64,000 nt of DNA from Ipomoea triloba (GCF_003576645.1 NC_044916.1:33270483-33334482), one strand, 5' to 3'; shown: positions 38,301 through 49,030, counted from the first letter of the stretch. Notes: generated by a model not told the origin, from the letters alone. Program-made: numbers and translations.

Positions 38301-39583
38301 TTATACAGTTGGTTTGATGCACACAACACACCCTTAAATTTGGCTCTACAATTGTCAAAGCATAACCAAATTCATTATAATAGAATACCTGCATCCACTC
38401 AAGGCACGCACGGCTAAAAAACAAGTATGCCTCCAGCTCATTGTATGATCCTCCATATATGTTCTGTCCCTTGAAAAAGTGGTTAGTTGGTTCGATGAAT
38501 ATCACAGGAATATGTGAAACTTCTCCTTGATAGGCATTAGTAGGGACCCAGTTTCCATCGTGATAAGAATTAAATGTATTAATCAAAGCCAAACCACTGA
38601 TATAGTGCTTTGGTATACACTCATAGAAAGGAAGCATAACCAAAACTTTATGTCCACGCAATAGACAAGCACGGGCAAGTCCAGTCACGACATCACCTAG
38701 ACCCCCAACTTTTGCTATGGGTGCCATTTCAGCTGTCACATGAATAATGTGCATAAGGTCAGAATCCTTTTCCACACCAACTGAAGCTCTTGAAGCAAGG
38801 TCCCACAACGGGAATTCCCTCTTCCAGAATGGAATTTCGTCATTGGGAGAAGGCCAATCAAGATTTTCATACCCAGAATCAGCTTTTAAACCTTCCAGTT
38901 GCTCAACTTCCACCTGTATATATAAAACTAAGATCGGGTAGGTTTTTATTCATACAACCAACTCCCCACCCCAGCTGCCCAAATAAACAGATGATCTTGG
39001 TTTCCTAGTAAACAAATTCATATCGATATTCTAAGCATCATAGCACTAAGTCTGAGAAACAGAATTGTACACATAAATTTACAGAAAACCCTCTACTCCA
39101 AGAAGCATAAAGCACACAAAATTCCCATTTTAACACTGAAGTCCTGTGCCCGTTTCAACTTAGACGCACTTTTCAAGCTTTTGTGCTATAAACAAGAGTA
39201 TGCAACTAGATACTTAAACCATAATTTTTTTTTAATTTTTTTTTTTGAATACTTAAACCATAATTAATACAACTAATAACAGGAACACATAAATGTATGA
39301 AATTAATAACAGGGAAGTTGAAATGAGAGTGGGAAAAAAAGCACGGGATTCTTACTTGACTCAGAGCTTTATTGTTACGAAGGATTAAAGTCTTTAAGTT
39401 TTGCGAATGCGAATAATGCAAATGTTGAGATGAATTCAAAAAATTCGCCCCCTTGATGTCGTTCCCGTAATCATAATAATTACAACAGGTACTGATGTAG
39501 CTGTTGCTTCTCCAGATACGCTTAGGCACCGACGATGACAGAAATGAGAAAGCAGGGAAGCAGCCGGCCGTTATCGACTCCAT
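28254..39583 (-). CDS. SS5: Starch synthase 5 (SS5/SSV), complete GT5 and GT1 domains
   Basis: Fifteen exons, minus strand: 39583-39356, 38913-38389, 37991-37893, 37787-37735, 36648-36591, 36355-36273, 33566-33489, 33275-33196, 33007-32820, 32407-32333, 32105-32022, 30317-30216, 29510-29428, 28886-28813 and 28366-28254, giving 640 residues in one frame. The first roughly 75 residues resemble a plastid transit peptide. There is no long coiled-coil arm as in SS4. The GT5 domain has the ADP-glucose loop AKVGGLGDV (Lys144), [22 protein letters not shown] and VTVSPTY. The GT1 half has [34 protein letters not shown] (Glu537) and [11 protein letters not shown] (Lys557). SS5 promotes starch granule initiation in plastids. 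Arabidopsis SS5 is reported as non-catalytic, whereas this copy keeps the C-terminal motifs. The acceptors of exons 7 and 12 were chosen by frame among adjacent AGs. Confidence 0.9.
30026..30161 (+). repeat. Dispersed repeat, copy 1, in SS5 intron 12
   Basis: Begins GGTCACTCAATTGGGCTATAA and ends CAATGTGGGACTCTTAACAC. A second copy lies in the same orientation at 35768-35906 in another SS5 intron with only scattered differences. A partial related phrase, TCACTCAATTGAGTGG...CCACACTAAAAGAGTGAATCC, lies just upstream at about 29932-29990. The repeat is of unknown class. The 'TTATAAA...AATGTGGGACT' end resembles the edges of plant LTR-derived or SINE-like repeats. Confidence 0.75.
31219..31243 (+). 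repeat. Poly-T tract in SS5 intron 11
   Basis: About 25 consecutive T bases in the intron between SS5 exons 11 and 12. On the coding (minus) strand it is poly-A. Confidence 0.85.
31419..31694. mobile_element. Hairpin MITE in SS5 intron 11
   Basis: The left end GGAAAAATTGCAATTTTGATCC is mirrored at the right end (GGACCAAAAATGCAATTTTTCC). The inner parts are also complementary: ACCATCTTTAACCCCTAAGTTAT against AACTTAGGTGTTAAAGATGG, and TATATGCGTGACC against GGTCACGCATATA. The whole 276-bp element can fold into a long stem. It has no coding capacity. Long-arm, foldback, non-autonomous DNA elements of this kind are common in plant introns. Confidence 0.85.
34114..34605. mobile_element. Non-autonomous DNA transposon with GC-rich ends in SS5 intron 6
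   Basis: The left end GGTTGCAAAAATCGCTAGGCG and the right end CGCCTAGGCGCAATTTTTGCAAC are imperfect inverted repeats. The right side has many GCCTAG/CTAGGC units (34487-34590), while the middle is AT-rich. GC-rich 'TAGGCG' subterminal repeats around an AT-rich core are typical of hAT-like or similar non-autonomous elements. The superfamily is a guess. It sits on the same large intron as the CA microsatellite. Confidence 0.7.
35281..35342 (+). repeat. (CTT)n / (CA)n / (CATA)n compound microsatellite in SS5 intron 6
   Basis: TTCTTCTTCTTC is followed by about 16 CA units and then CATACATACATA. It is intronic and likely polymorphic. Confidence 0.9.
35768..35906 (+). repeat. Dispersed repeat, copy 2, in SS5 intron 6
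   Basis: Direct repeat of the copy at 30026-30161, sharing GGTCACTCAATTGGGCTATAA, GGGCCAAACCACACTAAAAGA, CTAGTCTAACCCATG and CAATGTGGGACTCTTAACAC. Both copies lie in the same orientation about 5.7 kb apart and bracket SS5 exons 7 to 11. Confidence 0.75.
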
Positions 39584-40903
39584 TACTAACACAATCTTCT
39601 TCTGATACTAGTACAAGTGTGCAGTGTACTAAAACCATAAAAGGTTTATGCATAGGTTCTCCGCAATCCGTATATTCTAGTAATGGAAATATGAAATCTT
39701 CTCTCTAGGTGCTGAAAGCGAGGTGGCGAATGCAACAAATTTATATGCGCCGTTAACCGTTCTTTTTTTCTTCTTTTCTTTTTTAATGTTTTGATTGATT
39801 AGGTTTTTTCAGCTTATACAATATTAATTCTCAACTCTTAAAAAGCTCAATAAGTCATTCTGCTACTGAAGCAAGACTTGTGACATTTGAATATCACAGT
39901 ATTGTCCATAACTGACAAACTCAAATCAATAAAGTCAATAGATGATCTCGTTAAAAGTAAAATTTGTAAACTTGTGATTATCAAGTCAATAGAGGTTAAT
40001 AGGTTGATTCGTTGAGAGTCGAACCTTGTAATTGTTATCAAGTTAACAATTCAACTGGCTTGACTGGAGTACTAAAAAATTTTATTTTTAGTTTATGATT
40101 ACTTTGCATTCTATTTAAAAAAAAAAAAACATTTCCTACATTAATAATGAAACTTCAATATATTACAAATGAACATTACATATGAACCGAGTTCTTCATA
40201 GTATAATTTGAACATTACATATGAACCGAGTGCTTCATAGTATAATTTGCCGCTATCCGTACTGCTGGGCTTATTGTCGGGCTCGCTTGCTAAATGCCAA
40301 GCTGGTTCAATCCGGTGGGCAGCCTACTCCGCTAGTTTGAGCATATAGTAGGCAATATTTTCTGGAATAGTATGATTATCATAAGAAATAACTATGATTT
40401 CGTTGAAGTATTACCAGTGAAGGAATGATCACTGATTTGCTTCGCAGTTAGCAGTATCTAGTCCTTACAAAAGTGTTTTTTCTGGTAAAAGAATAGAAGA
40501 CTAGAACTAGTTGAGTGCATTTGTGGCTAAAATGAAGGACAGGAATACTGGGAGGGAGATGAGGTAAAAGTAAAGATGGCAGGTGAGCATTATGCAAGGA
40601 CCTTCAAGCCCTGCTATATTCAGATTCTGATCAAAGTCAAACAACTAAACAGAGCAGGTTTAATCACATCAACAAAGGACATGTATAGATACATATCAAG
40701 CCTCCCTATTACCACTAATCAGCATTGTTCTTAAATCCATCAAAACGAAACACAAAACAAGCAGTTCTTATCATCATAACTTTCTCCCCTTTCTTCTATC
40801 TGAATAAAGAAATGATGCCTGAATGCATACACAACTTAGAATCAGCTTTCTCCTCTGGCCGCCTTTTTATCTCCATTCTGCTTCTAATTTCTCCTGTTCC
40901 ACA
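39584..40903. other. SS5 upstream region and Raf-kinase 3' region
   Basis: The part nearest 39584 would be the SS5 leader and promoter. The part nearest 40903 is the kinase 3' UTR, with no firm polyadenylation site seen. The middle is AT-rich with no gene recognised. It includes the 39-bp tandem duplication listed separately. Confidence 0.45.
40171..40248 (+). repeat. 39-bp tandem duplication
   Basis: Two adjacent copies of a 39-base unit beginning GAACATTACATATGAACCGAG differ at one position (T/G in GAGTTCTTC versus GAGTGCTTC). They lie between SS5 and the kinase gene. Confidence 0.9.
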
Positions 40904-43325
40904 TCAGTCCATAGTCATCGGTTGGGTCATGCAGCATCTGAAGCGCGCCTTCCTCACAGTTGTCATGATCTCTGTTTCGGCAGCCTCGAGCATTCTGACC
41001 ACCTCGGAGAAGGGGGGCCTAACATCAGGATTAGGATCCCAGCAGCGACTCATGATCTCAGCCAGGACGGGCAAACAATCGTTTGGTATTGCTGGACGGA
41101 CACCTTTGTTTACAACAGCAAAAGCCGCCTGCACAGCAGTCATGTTCTGGAAGGGAAGCATCCCAGTGATCAGCTCCCACAGGACAACACCAAAGCTATA
41201 AACATCGACTTTCTGGGTGTAAGGCCTGTGCTGGATCATCTCCCTGCAAGTCACAGAGTAAAATGCACGCAAGTAGAGAGAAACTGAGCATTGCTTCAGA
41301 ATAAGGAATAAATCAATGCAATTATTCAAGAACAATTACACCAGAAAATAAGATAAGATTTCACAAGCAAGGAATATCAAATTTTTATGAGGCAAGCAAA
41401 TCAAAAGAAATTTGGTTTAGCCTAAACAAAACAATGCCATTGAGACCAGGAATGGAAGTAGACTTATTAAAGAGTGAGGGGACCAAGGAATGTTCCCATT
41501 TGTGTAAACAAAACACATACCAACCACTTTAAAATTCACACTGACAAGTTATAAATCAGGTTAGTCATAAATCATAATCACTAAACAAATCCAGAGTAGC
41601 TCTTCCACAAACATCCAGGCATCCAGCCAATAATATCTACCCTTCTTAATAACAACTCAACAAAGAAATTCAATGAACTCCAAAAAATCAAGCTAAAATC
41701 TCATTAAAAAATTCACCTCAATCCTCAAGTAATTTTTATGGGTGTGCCCCCAAACAGAAAAGCAGCAACAGAGTCCCAAGAAGGTAAAGTACAGATGATT
41801 GATGTTATGAACTATGTACAGTTTCCCCATTAGTCATGAAAACATACCCCAAAAAATCTTCTCTCTTATAAATTCTATATCAAAAAGAGAGAATAGGATA
41901 ACTCCATCAAAAGCTGGTGACTTAATAAGGCATAATTAACTTTAAAGGGTTGGGAGGACCTACGTAGCTGTTATCAAGTAAATAAGAGTTTGGTTAACTA
42001 TATCCACTCACTAAGAGCTTAGCAATTCAGATTTCAAATGCAGTGTGCATAGTTTCCACTTCTGAAAAGTTACATTTCAGAGAACAAATCCCTTACACTT
42101 TTGGCATATGGGATTTATATATATACTTTGATAAGTAAATGGGCTTTACATTCTGTAGGCATCAATCAAAAGTTCAAAGTGCTATGGATGTTATTGCTAC
42201 TCAAATCAACATCAACAACCTAAATGTTAGAAAGTAAGCTAGATCGAAGTAGTGTATCCAATAAGTAGGTAATTCAGTAAACGAGATTGAATTGCAGGGA
42301 AAAGACAATCTTAAATAAAATCTAATTATGTCCGATGATTAGGTCAAAAATTAAAAGAAAACAATTGACAAGTTCCCAAAAAGCAAATCAATTAAGTAAA
42401 GCTGACAAAAGAAGGAAGAGACTTACGGAGCCATCCAACGGTATGTTCCAGTCTCTGGTGTCATTCCTTCAGTCTGAACTTCAATGCGAGCAACTCCAAA
42501 GTCAGCAATTTTAATGGACTTGTCAGCAGCAATTAAAAGGTTGTCAGACTTCAAGTCACGATGGATCAAATTAAGGCCATGAACATATTCCATGCCCCTT
42601 GCAACATCCAAGGCCTGCTTTACAGCCAATTTCAAGGGCACAGATCGGTTTTGTCGCTTTGCCAGGAATTGCCGCACAGATCCTCCTTTTGCATACTCAG
42701 TTACAATACACCAAACCATGGGTTTACGGCATGCACCGATAAACCTAACTATGTTTGGATGCTTCAACCTTGCCAACATCATTACTTCCTGCTGAAATTG
42801 CTGCTCCATCAAGTGAGCCCTCTCAAGATCATTCTCTGGTCTCTCAAGAAGCTTAATTGCAACATCCTCACCATTATAAGTTCCCTTATAAAGTTTGCCA
42901 AAAGCACCCTGGGCAAAAGCTGGTCCCATATTAAGTTTCCTTAAATCAATTGTCCACTCATCATAATTCTCAAGCCCCTGAGTAGCATAATGTGGATCCA
43001 TCAAAGCTTGTGCCAGTGCATCATCACTCAATCCATGAGAAACTTTTCCCCTGTTCACACTAGCTGCAACAGAATAGTTGTTGTGAACACGCTTGAGACC
43101 CTGGTGGTTTAAGATCCGAGTATTTGAATCATTGGACCCAACACTGCTGTTATCCATAGACATTGCAACAGACCCTCCGCCATTGCTCATTTGCAAGCTT
43201 GGATAACTGTCAATTGACATATTTGACCCCTCGCCAAGCTTATGATAAAAGTTTTGAGAGAGACCATAATTATCATGGTTTTGATTTAGGTCTATAAGTC
43301 CTGCAAATTTTGGACCTTCCAACAT
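40904..43325 (-). CDS. Raf-like Ser/Thr/Tyr protein kinase (RAF22/RAF28 type)
   Basis: Two coding exons, 43325-42427 and 41243-40904, join inside the Pro300 codon (CC|G) to give 412 residues. The N-terminal 120 residues contain [11 protein letters not shown] and [18 protein letters not shown], conserved in this plant subfamily. The kinase domain follows: a glycine loop in [12 protein letters not shown] (first glycine replaced by alanine), Lys158 in [13 protein letters not shown] (Asp257), ADFGVAR (Asp275), [10 protein letters not shown], and the C-terminal [12 protein letters not shown] tail. It closely matches, from memory, Arabidopsis At2g24360 (RAF22) and At4g31170 (RAF28), cytosolic kinases placed among the MAPKKK-like Raf group. 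An in-frame GTG lies upstream, but ATG 43325 is the natural start (MLEGPKF). Confidence 0.95.
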
Positions 43326-43338
43326 CTTCTCTGACACC

Positions 43339-44420
43339 ACTGCTGCAGCACAAAAAATTTATATTTTATTTTACCTTGACTTATTCTTCTGCATGAGCAT
43401 TTAATTCCTCAAATCTAACTTTGCATATGCCTGCAACAACCTTAAACATCAATGGGTCAATCAACAAGGAATAGAAGGGGAAACAATGTTCAACAAAACA
43501 ATTTGTTTTCGAAAATCAAGCTCTCAATAAAACAACTGTCCGACTTTAAATTCTTGCAAAGAACCCACCTTTAATTCTGTGTACAAAAGGTCTATGGATC
43601 GTCTTAGTTACCTGAAAACAGAAAATCGAAAGTTTTGAGAACTGAGAAGGCGCAAAAAATCAATTAAAAAAGACTTCTTTACGAACTACAGAAAAAATTA
43701 GAACAACAAAACTTGGAAATTAAAATCGCCGAATGCATAATTGAGACTAAAAAAAAAAAACAAAAGAAAAGGGACGTGACAAAAAGCAGAGGAGAAAAAT
43801 ATATCTTTTTCACCTAAAATAGTATCATTTTACACCCAAAAAAATGAAAAGACTTGAGAAAACATTGGAGAAAACAGCTTTTAGGTAAATTGCCATGAGA
43901 AGACCTTAATATAGCAAATTATATCCTCAACCCTTTTAGCTAAATTGCAATTACAGCTTGGACTTCAGCTCCCCGTAGAAAAGTTTCAAACTTTAAAAGC
44001 AAATTGGAGAAAAAAGAACCGAAAATGAAAAACATCAATACCTCAAGACCGAGAAAAAAATACCCAAAAAAATCTCTAGAAATACTGAAATTGCAAACAA
44101 AAACCACAACAAAACCCCCACAAGTAAGAGAAATCGAAGTGATCCAGGTTAAAATCGGGAAGAAATGCATAAAAATACCTCGATCGAAGGAGCTTGACTT
44201 TGAGATTATGACAGTCGGTGCTTACCTTTTTCAGTTCACACGCCGATCGATACCCCAAACGACGACGTTTACCCACCCACCGCACGCCACTTCCACCTCA
44301 GCTGAATTATCACGGCTGCTCCACCGAACCGGCGAGGATGCTAGAGAGAGAGGTAGCAGAGAGAGAGAGAGAAATAGACAGGCAAGCCGAGCAATTGAAT
44401 GAATGCGTGTCTGTATAGAG
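43339..44420 (-). promoter_or_regulatory. Spliced 5' leader of the Raf-like kinase gene
   Basis: A non-coding leader can be assembled. The first exon ends at 44179 (CGATCGAG|GTATTT). A small exon lies at 43611-43569 between TTTTCAG and GTGGGTT. The coding exon begins near 43339 (GCAGCAG|TGGTGTC). The sequence near 44340-44460 is rich in GAGA repeats, often seen in plant leaders and core promoters. Leader introns of this kind are common in plant kinase genes and may raise expression. The exact transcription start is not visible. Confidence 0.5.
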
Positions 44421-44460
44421 CTATAGCACCATAGTATAGAGAGAGAAAGAGAGAGCTGGC
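44340..44460 (+). repeat. GA-rich microsatellite at the kinase promoter
   Basis: AGAGAGAGGTAGCAGAGAGAGAGAGAGAAAT and a second AGAGAGAGAAAGAGAGAG tract about 80 bases further on. On the kinase strand these read as CT-rich leader or core promoter DNA. Confidence 0.75.
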
Positions 44461-44689
44461 CTCTAGTCTTCGTCTCTCGTTTTATTTTTATTTTCTTTTT
44501 CTTTTTCGCGATAGGGGAAGACCTGCGGTGTGATCACTCGCACCGAACTCCCTCAGTGGGGCCCAAACGCCCATACCATCTGCACCGTCGATTCGCTATT
44601 TTATTTTATCTTTGACTGGAAAAGTCTCGTTTGATTTTGCTTATGATGATGACTATTGACGCACTAGGTGTGATCTCTACTTTCTTTCT

Positions 44690-45546
44690 TCTTCTTCTTT
44701 TTTTTTTTTTTTTTTCTTTTTTTCCTTTTAATTTTCTATTTTGTTCTGTTGAATTTTCCCCTAACCAATTACAACGTGGCGTATAGTCTGGGTAGTAAAT
44801 TAAGTACGATTTTGCAAATACACGCTTAATTTTCGCGATAATTGCAATTCAATCTCTAAGCAGACTAAGCACCGGCCTCAAAGGTTTCAACCAATACCAC
44901 ATCAATAAAATATTTTATAATTGGAAATCAAAATCAACATACATACATATATATAGGTAGATGGATACATCCATACATATATACATATATATATCATTTA
45001 ACTATCGTGAAAACTATGCTTCCTATGAAAATTGTGAACAAATCACTAATCATTTTAGATATTTAACAATTTAAAAATAAGAGAAAATTTTTAGATGGTG
45101 AGTTGGCATTTTAAAATATTTTTTAATAATAAACTTTAAAAATAAAAATAAAAGAAATAAAAAAAATAAAATTTTCAATTCAAAAAAAAAAACAAACAAA
45201 CAAACGCCAGGATGCAGTGTTTATTAGAGTTTTATTTTCAAGGTATTATAGATAGAATTTATGAGTCCTTTCTGGTTGGAGGCGAAGGAGGGGGGAGGGG
45301 TGGCCACCATCTTTTAAAAAAAATAATTTTTAATTTTAATTTTAATGTTATTATTAAAAAATTATTTTAAAATGCCACTCACAATTCACATAAGCAGACA
45401 ACCTAATGAAATGGAAGGTAACATGCTATCAGGTGAATTACATGTATTTGGAGTGTTCAGTTGCCTAATTGCACATTTTTTTTCGTTCAGTGGCCTAATT
45501 GCACTTTCAGGTTAGGTTCAGTGGCTACTTTGAACCTTATTCCGCA
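44690..45546. other. Gene-free AT-rich stretch with simple repeats
   Basis: Holds a poly-T tract (44697-44726), an ACATATATAT tract (44938-44996), A-rich repeats around 45120-45205 and a G-rich patch near 45285. Two phrases 'TTCAGT(T)GCCTAATTGCAC' near 45458 and 45488 form a short direct repeat. No gene was seen. Confidence 0.6.
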
Positions 45547-45779
45547 ATTGTATTGTTATGTTTACAATATTTTCAGAGTGTGTCCCCCTCTGATATGACA
45601 TGGCATCATCCTTTATACTATATACTTGTAGCAGTTACGATAATTGCACAACGACCTCATATTAAGTGTAACGGATGGTTCCTTAGTAATTTTTGTGTGC
45701 CCACTCCGTAAATGATGAGACCATGTCATAGCAGATGGGGGACACGCTCTGACAAATATTGTAAGCATAGCAATATAAT
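45547..45779. mobile_element. Foldback MITE, about 233 bp
   Basis: The left arm TTGTATTGTTATGTTTACAATATT...AGAGTGTGTCCCCCTCTG...GACATGG is matched in reverse by CCATGTC...CAGATGGGGGACACGCTCTG...AATATTGTAAGCATAGCAATATAA. Arms are about 58 bp with a few mismatches, around a short centre. There is no coding capacity. Confidence 0.85.
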
Positions 45780-45849
45780 TACTCTACTTCTTTCCTAATA
45801 TACACCGGTAACATATTTAACGTCATTATTGTTATGCTTTAAAAATTTT

Positions 45850-46090
45850 TGATAGTGCATCCAACTTTGCTCCCAAAAGGTTGAATCCCCAACCATAGGG
45901 GCCCCCATGCCCGGCCCGACAAAGCATCTTAGAGGATGTAAATCATGGTAACTCAACTGAACACATGGGCGCACAAGGAGCCCCTCGCTTTGAGAGGTTG
46001 GCCCCACATTGTCGCTGGTGAAACTCGATCACTGGTCTTTGCTCCCAAACTTCAACAATGTGAGCAGTTGAGCTGCCAATGCGAGCACAT
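45850..46090 (-). mobile_element. Possible tRNA-related SINE
   Basis: Minus-strand reading starts TGGCAGCTCAACTGCTCAC, which resembles a polymerase III A box (TGGCNNAGTGG), and has GTGATCGAGTTTCACC about 45 bases on, which resembles a B box. A GC-richer body with CTCAAAGCGAGGGGCTCC follows. The composition differs sharply from the AT-rich surroundings. No poly-A tail or target duplication was confirmed. Confidence 0.4.
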
Positions 46091-46374
46091 TTAGTTGTCA
46101 TTTGAGTACACTCAAGTTGGATGCACAGTTAGTTATATACAGATGCATTATTCCGTTTTTCAAGTACATCAATGAAGTTTATAATTATTACAAAAAATGT
46201 CATCATATTTTTCTCATTTTTTATGTATTTTCTATTTGTTAGATCGAATAGACCAATGATTTGTATTTGTCAAAATTTTTTACATAAAACTTAATTGTTA
46301 TATCAACCTACAATTTTGACTGGAAACTTAATTGTGATATGAACCATATAAATATCTGTGTGTGTGTGGTGGGG

Positions 46375-46550
46375 GGGGTGTTCCTGTACGGTCCGTACGG
46401 ACATGTGGATCTGCACCACCAAGTATGCATGAATGCGCCTCACGTATTCATAAATGCATCAGGGTGTGGTGCATTTCACCCTGGTGCATTTTTGAACACG
46501 TAGTGGTGCAGATACGCATGTCCACACGGGAATGTCTGTCCGCATTTGAT
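46375..46550. mobile_element. Small palindromic element with GTGCGG/GCACC motifs
   Basis: GTACGGACATGTGGATCTGCACC near the left is matched by GGTGCAGATACGCATGTCC on the right. The centre contains GGTGTGGTGCATTTCACCCTGGTGCA, itself partly palindromic. It lies between a GT microsatellite with a G run (46361-46380) and an ACACAC tract. Confidence 0.6.
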
Positions 46551-46661
46551 TTAGCATTGTACACACACACACAATTCAAATACAAAGAGAAAGAGAGAAA
46601 ATAATGACCACATAAGAACCACCATCCCCATGGGTACAAGAGAATCAGTATTGTGCATTAA

Positions 46662-47033
46662 AAAAATGGTCAAATAGGTCATTAAACTTTAAGCCAAAAG
46701 TCAAGTAGACGCCTAAACTTTTTGAAAGTACAATTAAACTCTCAAACATGTTATTTTTGATCAAATAAGTCGAACTTACCAGTAACCAACAAGTTACCAG
46801 TAAAAAAATGCCGGAAAACATCATCATCGACCAAAAGGTCGCCTTCTATGGAGCTTCTGCCGCAGATGGTGACCGGCAACGACCTCGTCGAAATTTGTCG
46901 TTAGTTGCCGGACTGATACAAATGACTTGTAATAACAGTTCATTTACTTGTTTTTGGGTTTTATTGCTTCAATTTGACATAAAAGTTTATGTGCCAAAAA
47001 ATTTAAAAGTTTATGTGCCTAATTGACCATTTT
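46662..47033. mobile_element. MITE, family A, complete copy
   Basis: The left end AAATGGTCAAATAGGTCATTAAACTTT and the right end AAAAGTTTATGTGCCTAATTGACCATTTT are imperfect inverted repeats. The interior contains CGACCAAAAGGTCGCCTTC and GTGACCGGCAACGACC. A related copy lies inverted at about 48010-48343. Confidence 0.7.
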
Positions 47034-47058
47034 CTATAATATATATATATATATATGG

Positions 47059-47238
47059 ATGAGATTAGATGGGAGGATCCAAACTTTGTGTGTGCATATG
47101 GGGCATGTGTTGTGTGCATATCCTGTGTTTGCACACAACACATGTTTAATATGCACACACGAATTTTGAATCCCCCAATTGCACATAGCACATGCCCATT
47201 TGCACACGCGAATTTTGAATCATCTAATTAATCTCATA
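47059..47238. mobile_element. Small MITE with ATGAGATTAGAT ends
   Basis: The left end ATGAGATTAGATGGGAGGATCCAAA mirrors the right end TTGAATCATCTAATTAATCTCAT. The interior is dominated by GTGTGCATATGG, GCACACAACACATG and GCACACG(C)GAATTTTGAATC units. It is about 180 bp and flanked on the left by an (AT)n tract. Confidence 0.65.
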
Positions 47239-47295
47239 TGTATATCTATTTTTTAATGTATCATATTTATTTTCATGTATACATGGGATAGTGGT

Positions 47296-47305
<10 letters not shown>

Positions 47306-47366
<61 letters not shown>
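47306..47366 (+). repeat. (AT)n microsatellite
   Basis: About 30 AT units in a row following TCTCTCTC. Confidence 0.95.
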
Positions 47367-47370
<4 letters not shown>

Positions 47371-47785
47371 TACATTATGCATAGCATGACTCTTTACCGT
47401 ATGTTTGGTTCACACAATAATCAGGAAATGGAATAGGCAAATATTATAATAGAACTTATATTTTATTGTTTGGCTTGTGAAATGAATAAATTTCATGAAT
47501 TGTATTATAGTACTAACCCTTCACATAACATATGTTAATATGTTTGCTCTTACCCATAGGTGGCTCCAAATTTCATCATATTGATGTTAGTATATAATTA
47601 TTGTAGCTACTTTGCAAGTCCAAAATCACAAATATGAAAACAATGCGCGGTATTTATGAGATCCAATCTTGTATAAATTAAGAAAAACATGATTCTTCAT
47701 TCAAGTTACAGTAAATAACTAAGTATGAGTATGAATAATGTAACATTTTATGTATACCCCACCTAGTTGTTAATGTTGCTTAGAA

Positions 47786-47787
<2 letters not shown>

Positions 47788-47820
<33 letters not shown>
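47788..47820 (+). repeat. Poly-A tract
   Basis: An uninterrupted run of more than 30 A. It could be the tail of a lost retroposed sequence, but nothing recognisable precedes it. Confidence 0.9.
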
Positions 47821-47825
<5 letters not shown>

Positions 47826-48009
47826 AATACAATATATGAGGTTCAAAGTCCTTTGCAAGCAATAAATTACATCTCGATTGATTATTTTACTTCGACAACC
47901 TCTGTGAATATATTATAACCCTTTAATTGTGCTTAAAATAACATTATGCAAGACATTTCATTCAAATTTATAATTTAAAACTACAAAAGTAAAAGAGCTA
48001 ACACCGTAG

Positions 48010-48343
48010 TGCACCATATGAAACTATTAGATACTGGTCGTCACCGGTCACTATCTCTGGTGGAAGGCGACCAAAAGGTCGCTTTCTCCGACGAGGGCGA
48101 CTAGTAAAGGTCTCCTTCGTCGGAGAAGGAAACCAAATCTGGTCGCTTTATCCGGACGAATGCGACCTTTTGGTCGGCGGTGATGTTTTCCGGCAAGTTT
48201 TGACCAGTAACATGTTGGTTATCGGTAAATTTGACTTATTTGACCAAAATAACATGTTTGATGGTTTAATTACACATTTTAAAAGTTTAGGTGCCTGATT
48301 GACTTTTGGTATAAAGTTTAGGGGTTTATTTGACCATTTTCCC
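48010..48343. mobile_element. MITE, family A, second copy, inverted and truncated
   Basis: Read in reverse from 48343, this repeats the left half of the 46662 element: AATGGTCAAATAAACCCC, then ACCGATAACCAACATGTTACTGG, then TGCCGGAAAACATCACC and GACCAAAAGGTCGC. It carries extra copies of the (C)GACCAAAAGGTCGC palindrome and TCCGACGA(A/G)G units. The opposite terminus was not found. Confidence 0.6.
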
Positions 48344-48349
48344 AATATC

Positions 48350-49030
48350 CACCTGTAACCCCATAGCCAATCAGCTTGGTAGTATTGTGGCGGTTGACAT
48401 TAGCCCTCAATATTAAAATATACAAAAAAATACACATACCCATGTCTAGCTATAAAAAGTAAAAACACATAATTTTTAGCGCTTATAACATATATAACAA
48501 CTTACTGACTCAAGCAAGTAGTGTTTGAGTGGTAGAATGTAGAGAGTTGATAGAAACAATCATATTGTGCTTTTTTGTCAAGATTGTTTAACACTATGCC
48601 AAAAGCTATTTCAAACTCTTGACATGCTCTGATATCAACCAACTTTATATATATTTTTTGGATCCAATGGATGGACATGCCTGGTGTCTCATCTTTGACA
48701 CCATTTCAAAATGGGCTTAATGCATGGCAAGCCAACTGAATCCTCCATCAACGCACTCACAGCACTATGAGGTTCTTCCTAATTAACCACCATGATGGTA
48801 GAGGGACATGTTTGTTTTGCCGCAATATTAGCTATGGATTTGCTTTAATACCAGTCAACCAATTCTCAAGATCATCAAGTGCTTACCACTACTCTAAAAG
48901 TTATAGCTAGTAGTAAATATACAACTTTACTTCCTTATACATGTGCATCAGTCAGCGTCAGGTTTTAATAACAAAATGTTGGACTTGACTCTCTGAGTTG
49001 TTGCCCAACAATTATTTATTGTTTTCATTA
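48350..49030. other. Intergenic DNA, no gene recognised
   Basis: AT-rich and mixed sequence with no family-like reading frame on either strand, between a MITE and the tandem array. Confidence 0.5.

Noticed and set aside
46361..46380. GT-rich tract followed by a G run as a telomere-like or G-quadruplex regulatory site
   Set aside because: It is a simple (GT)n microsatellite with a short G run; there is no repeated G-triplet pattern and no nearby gene.
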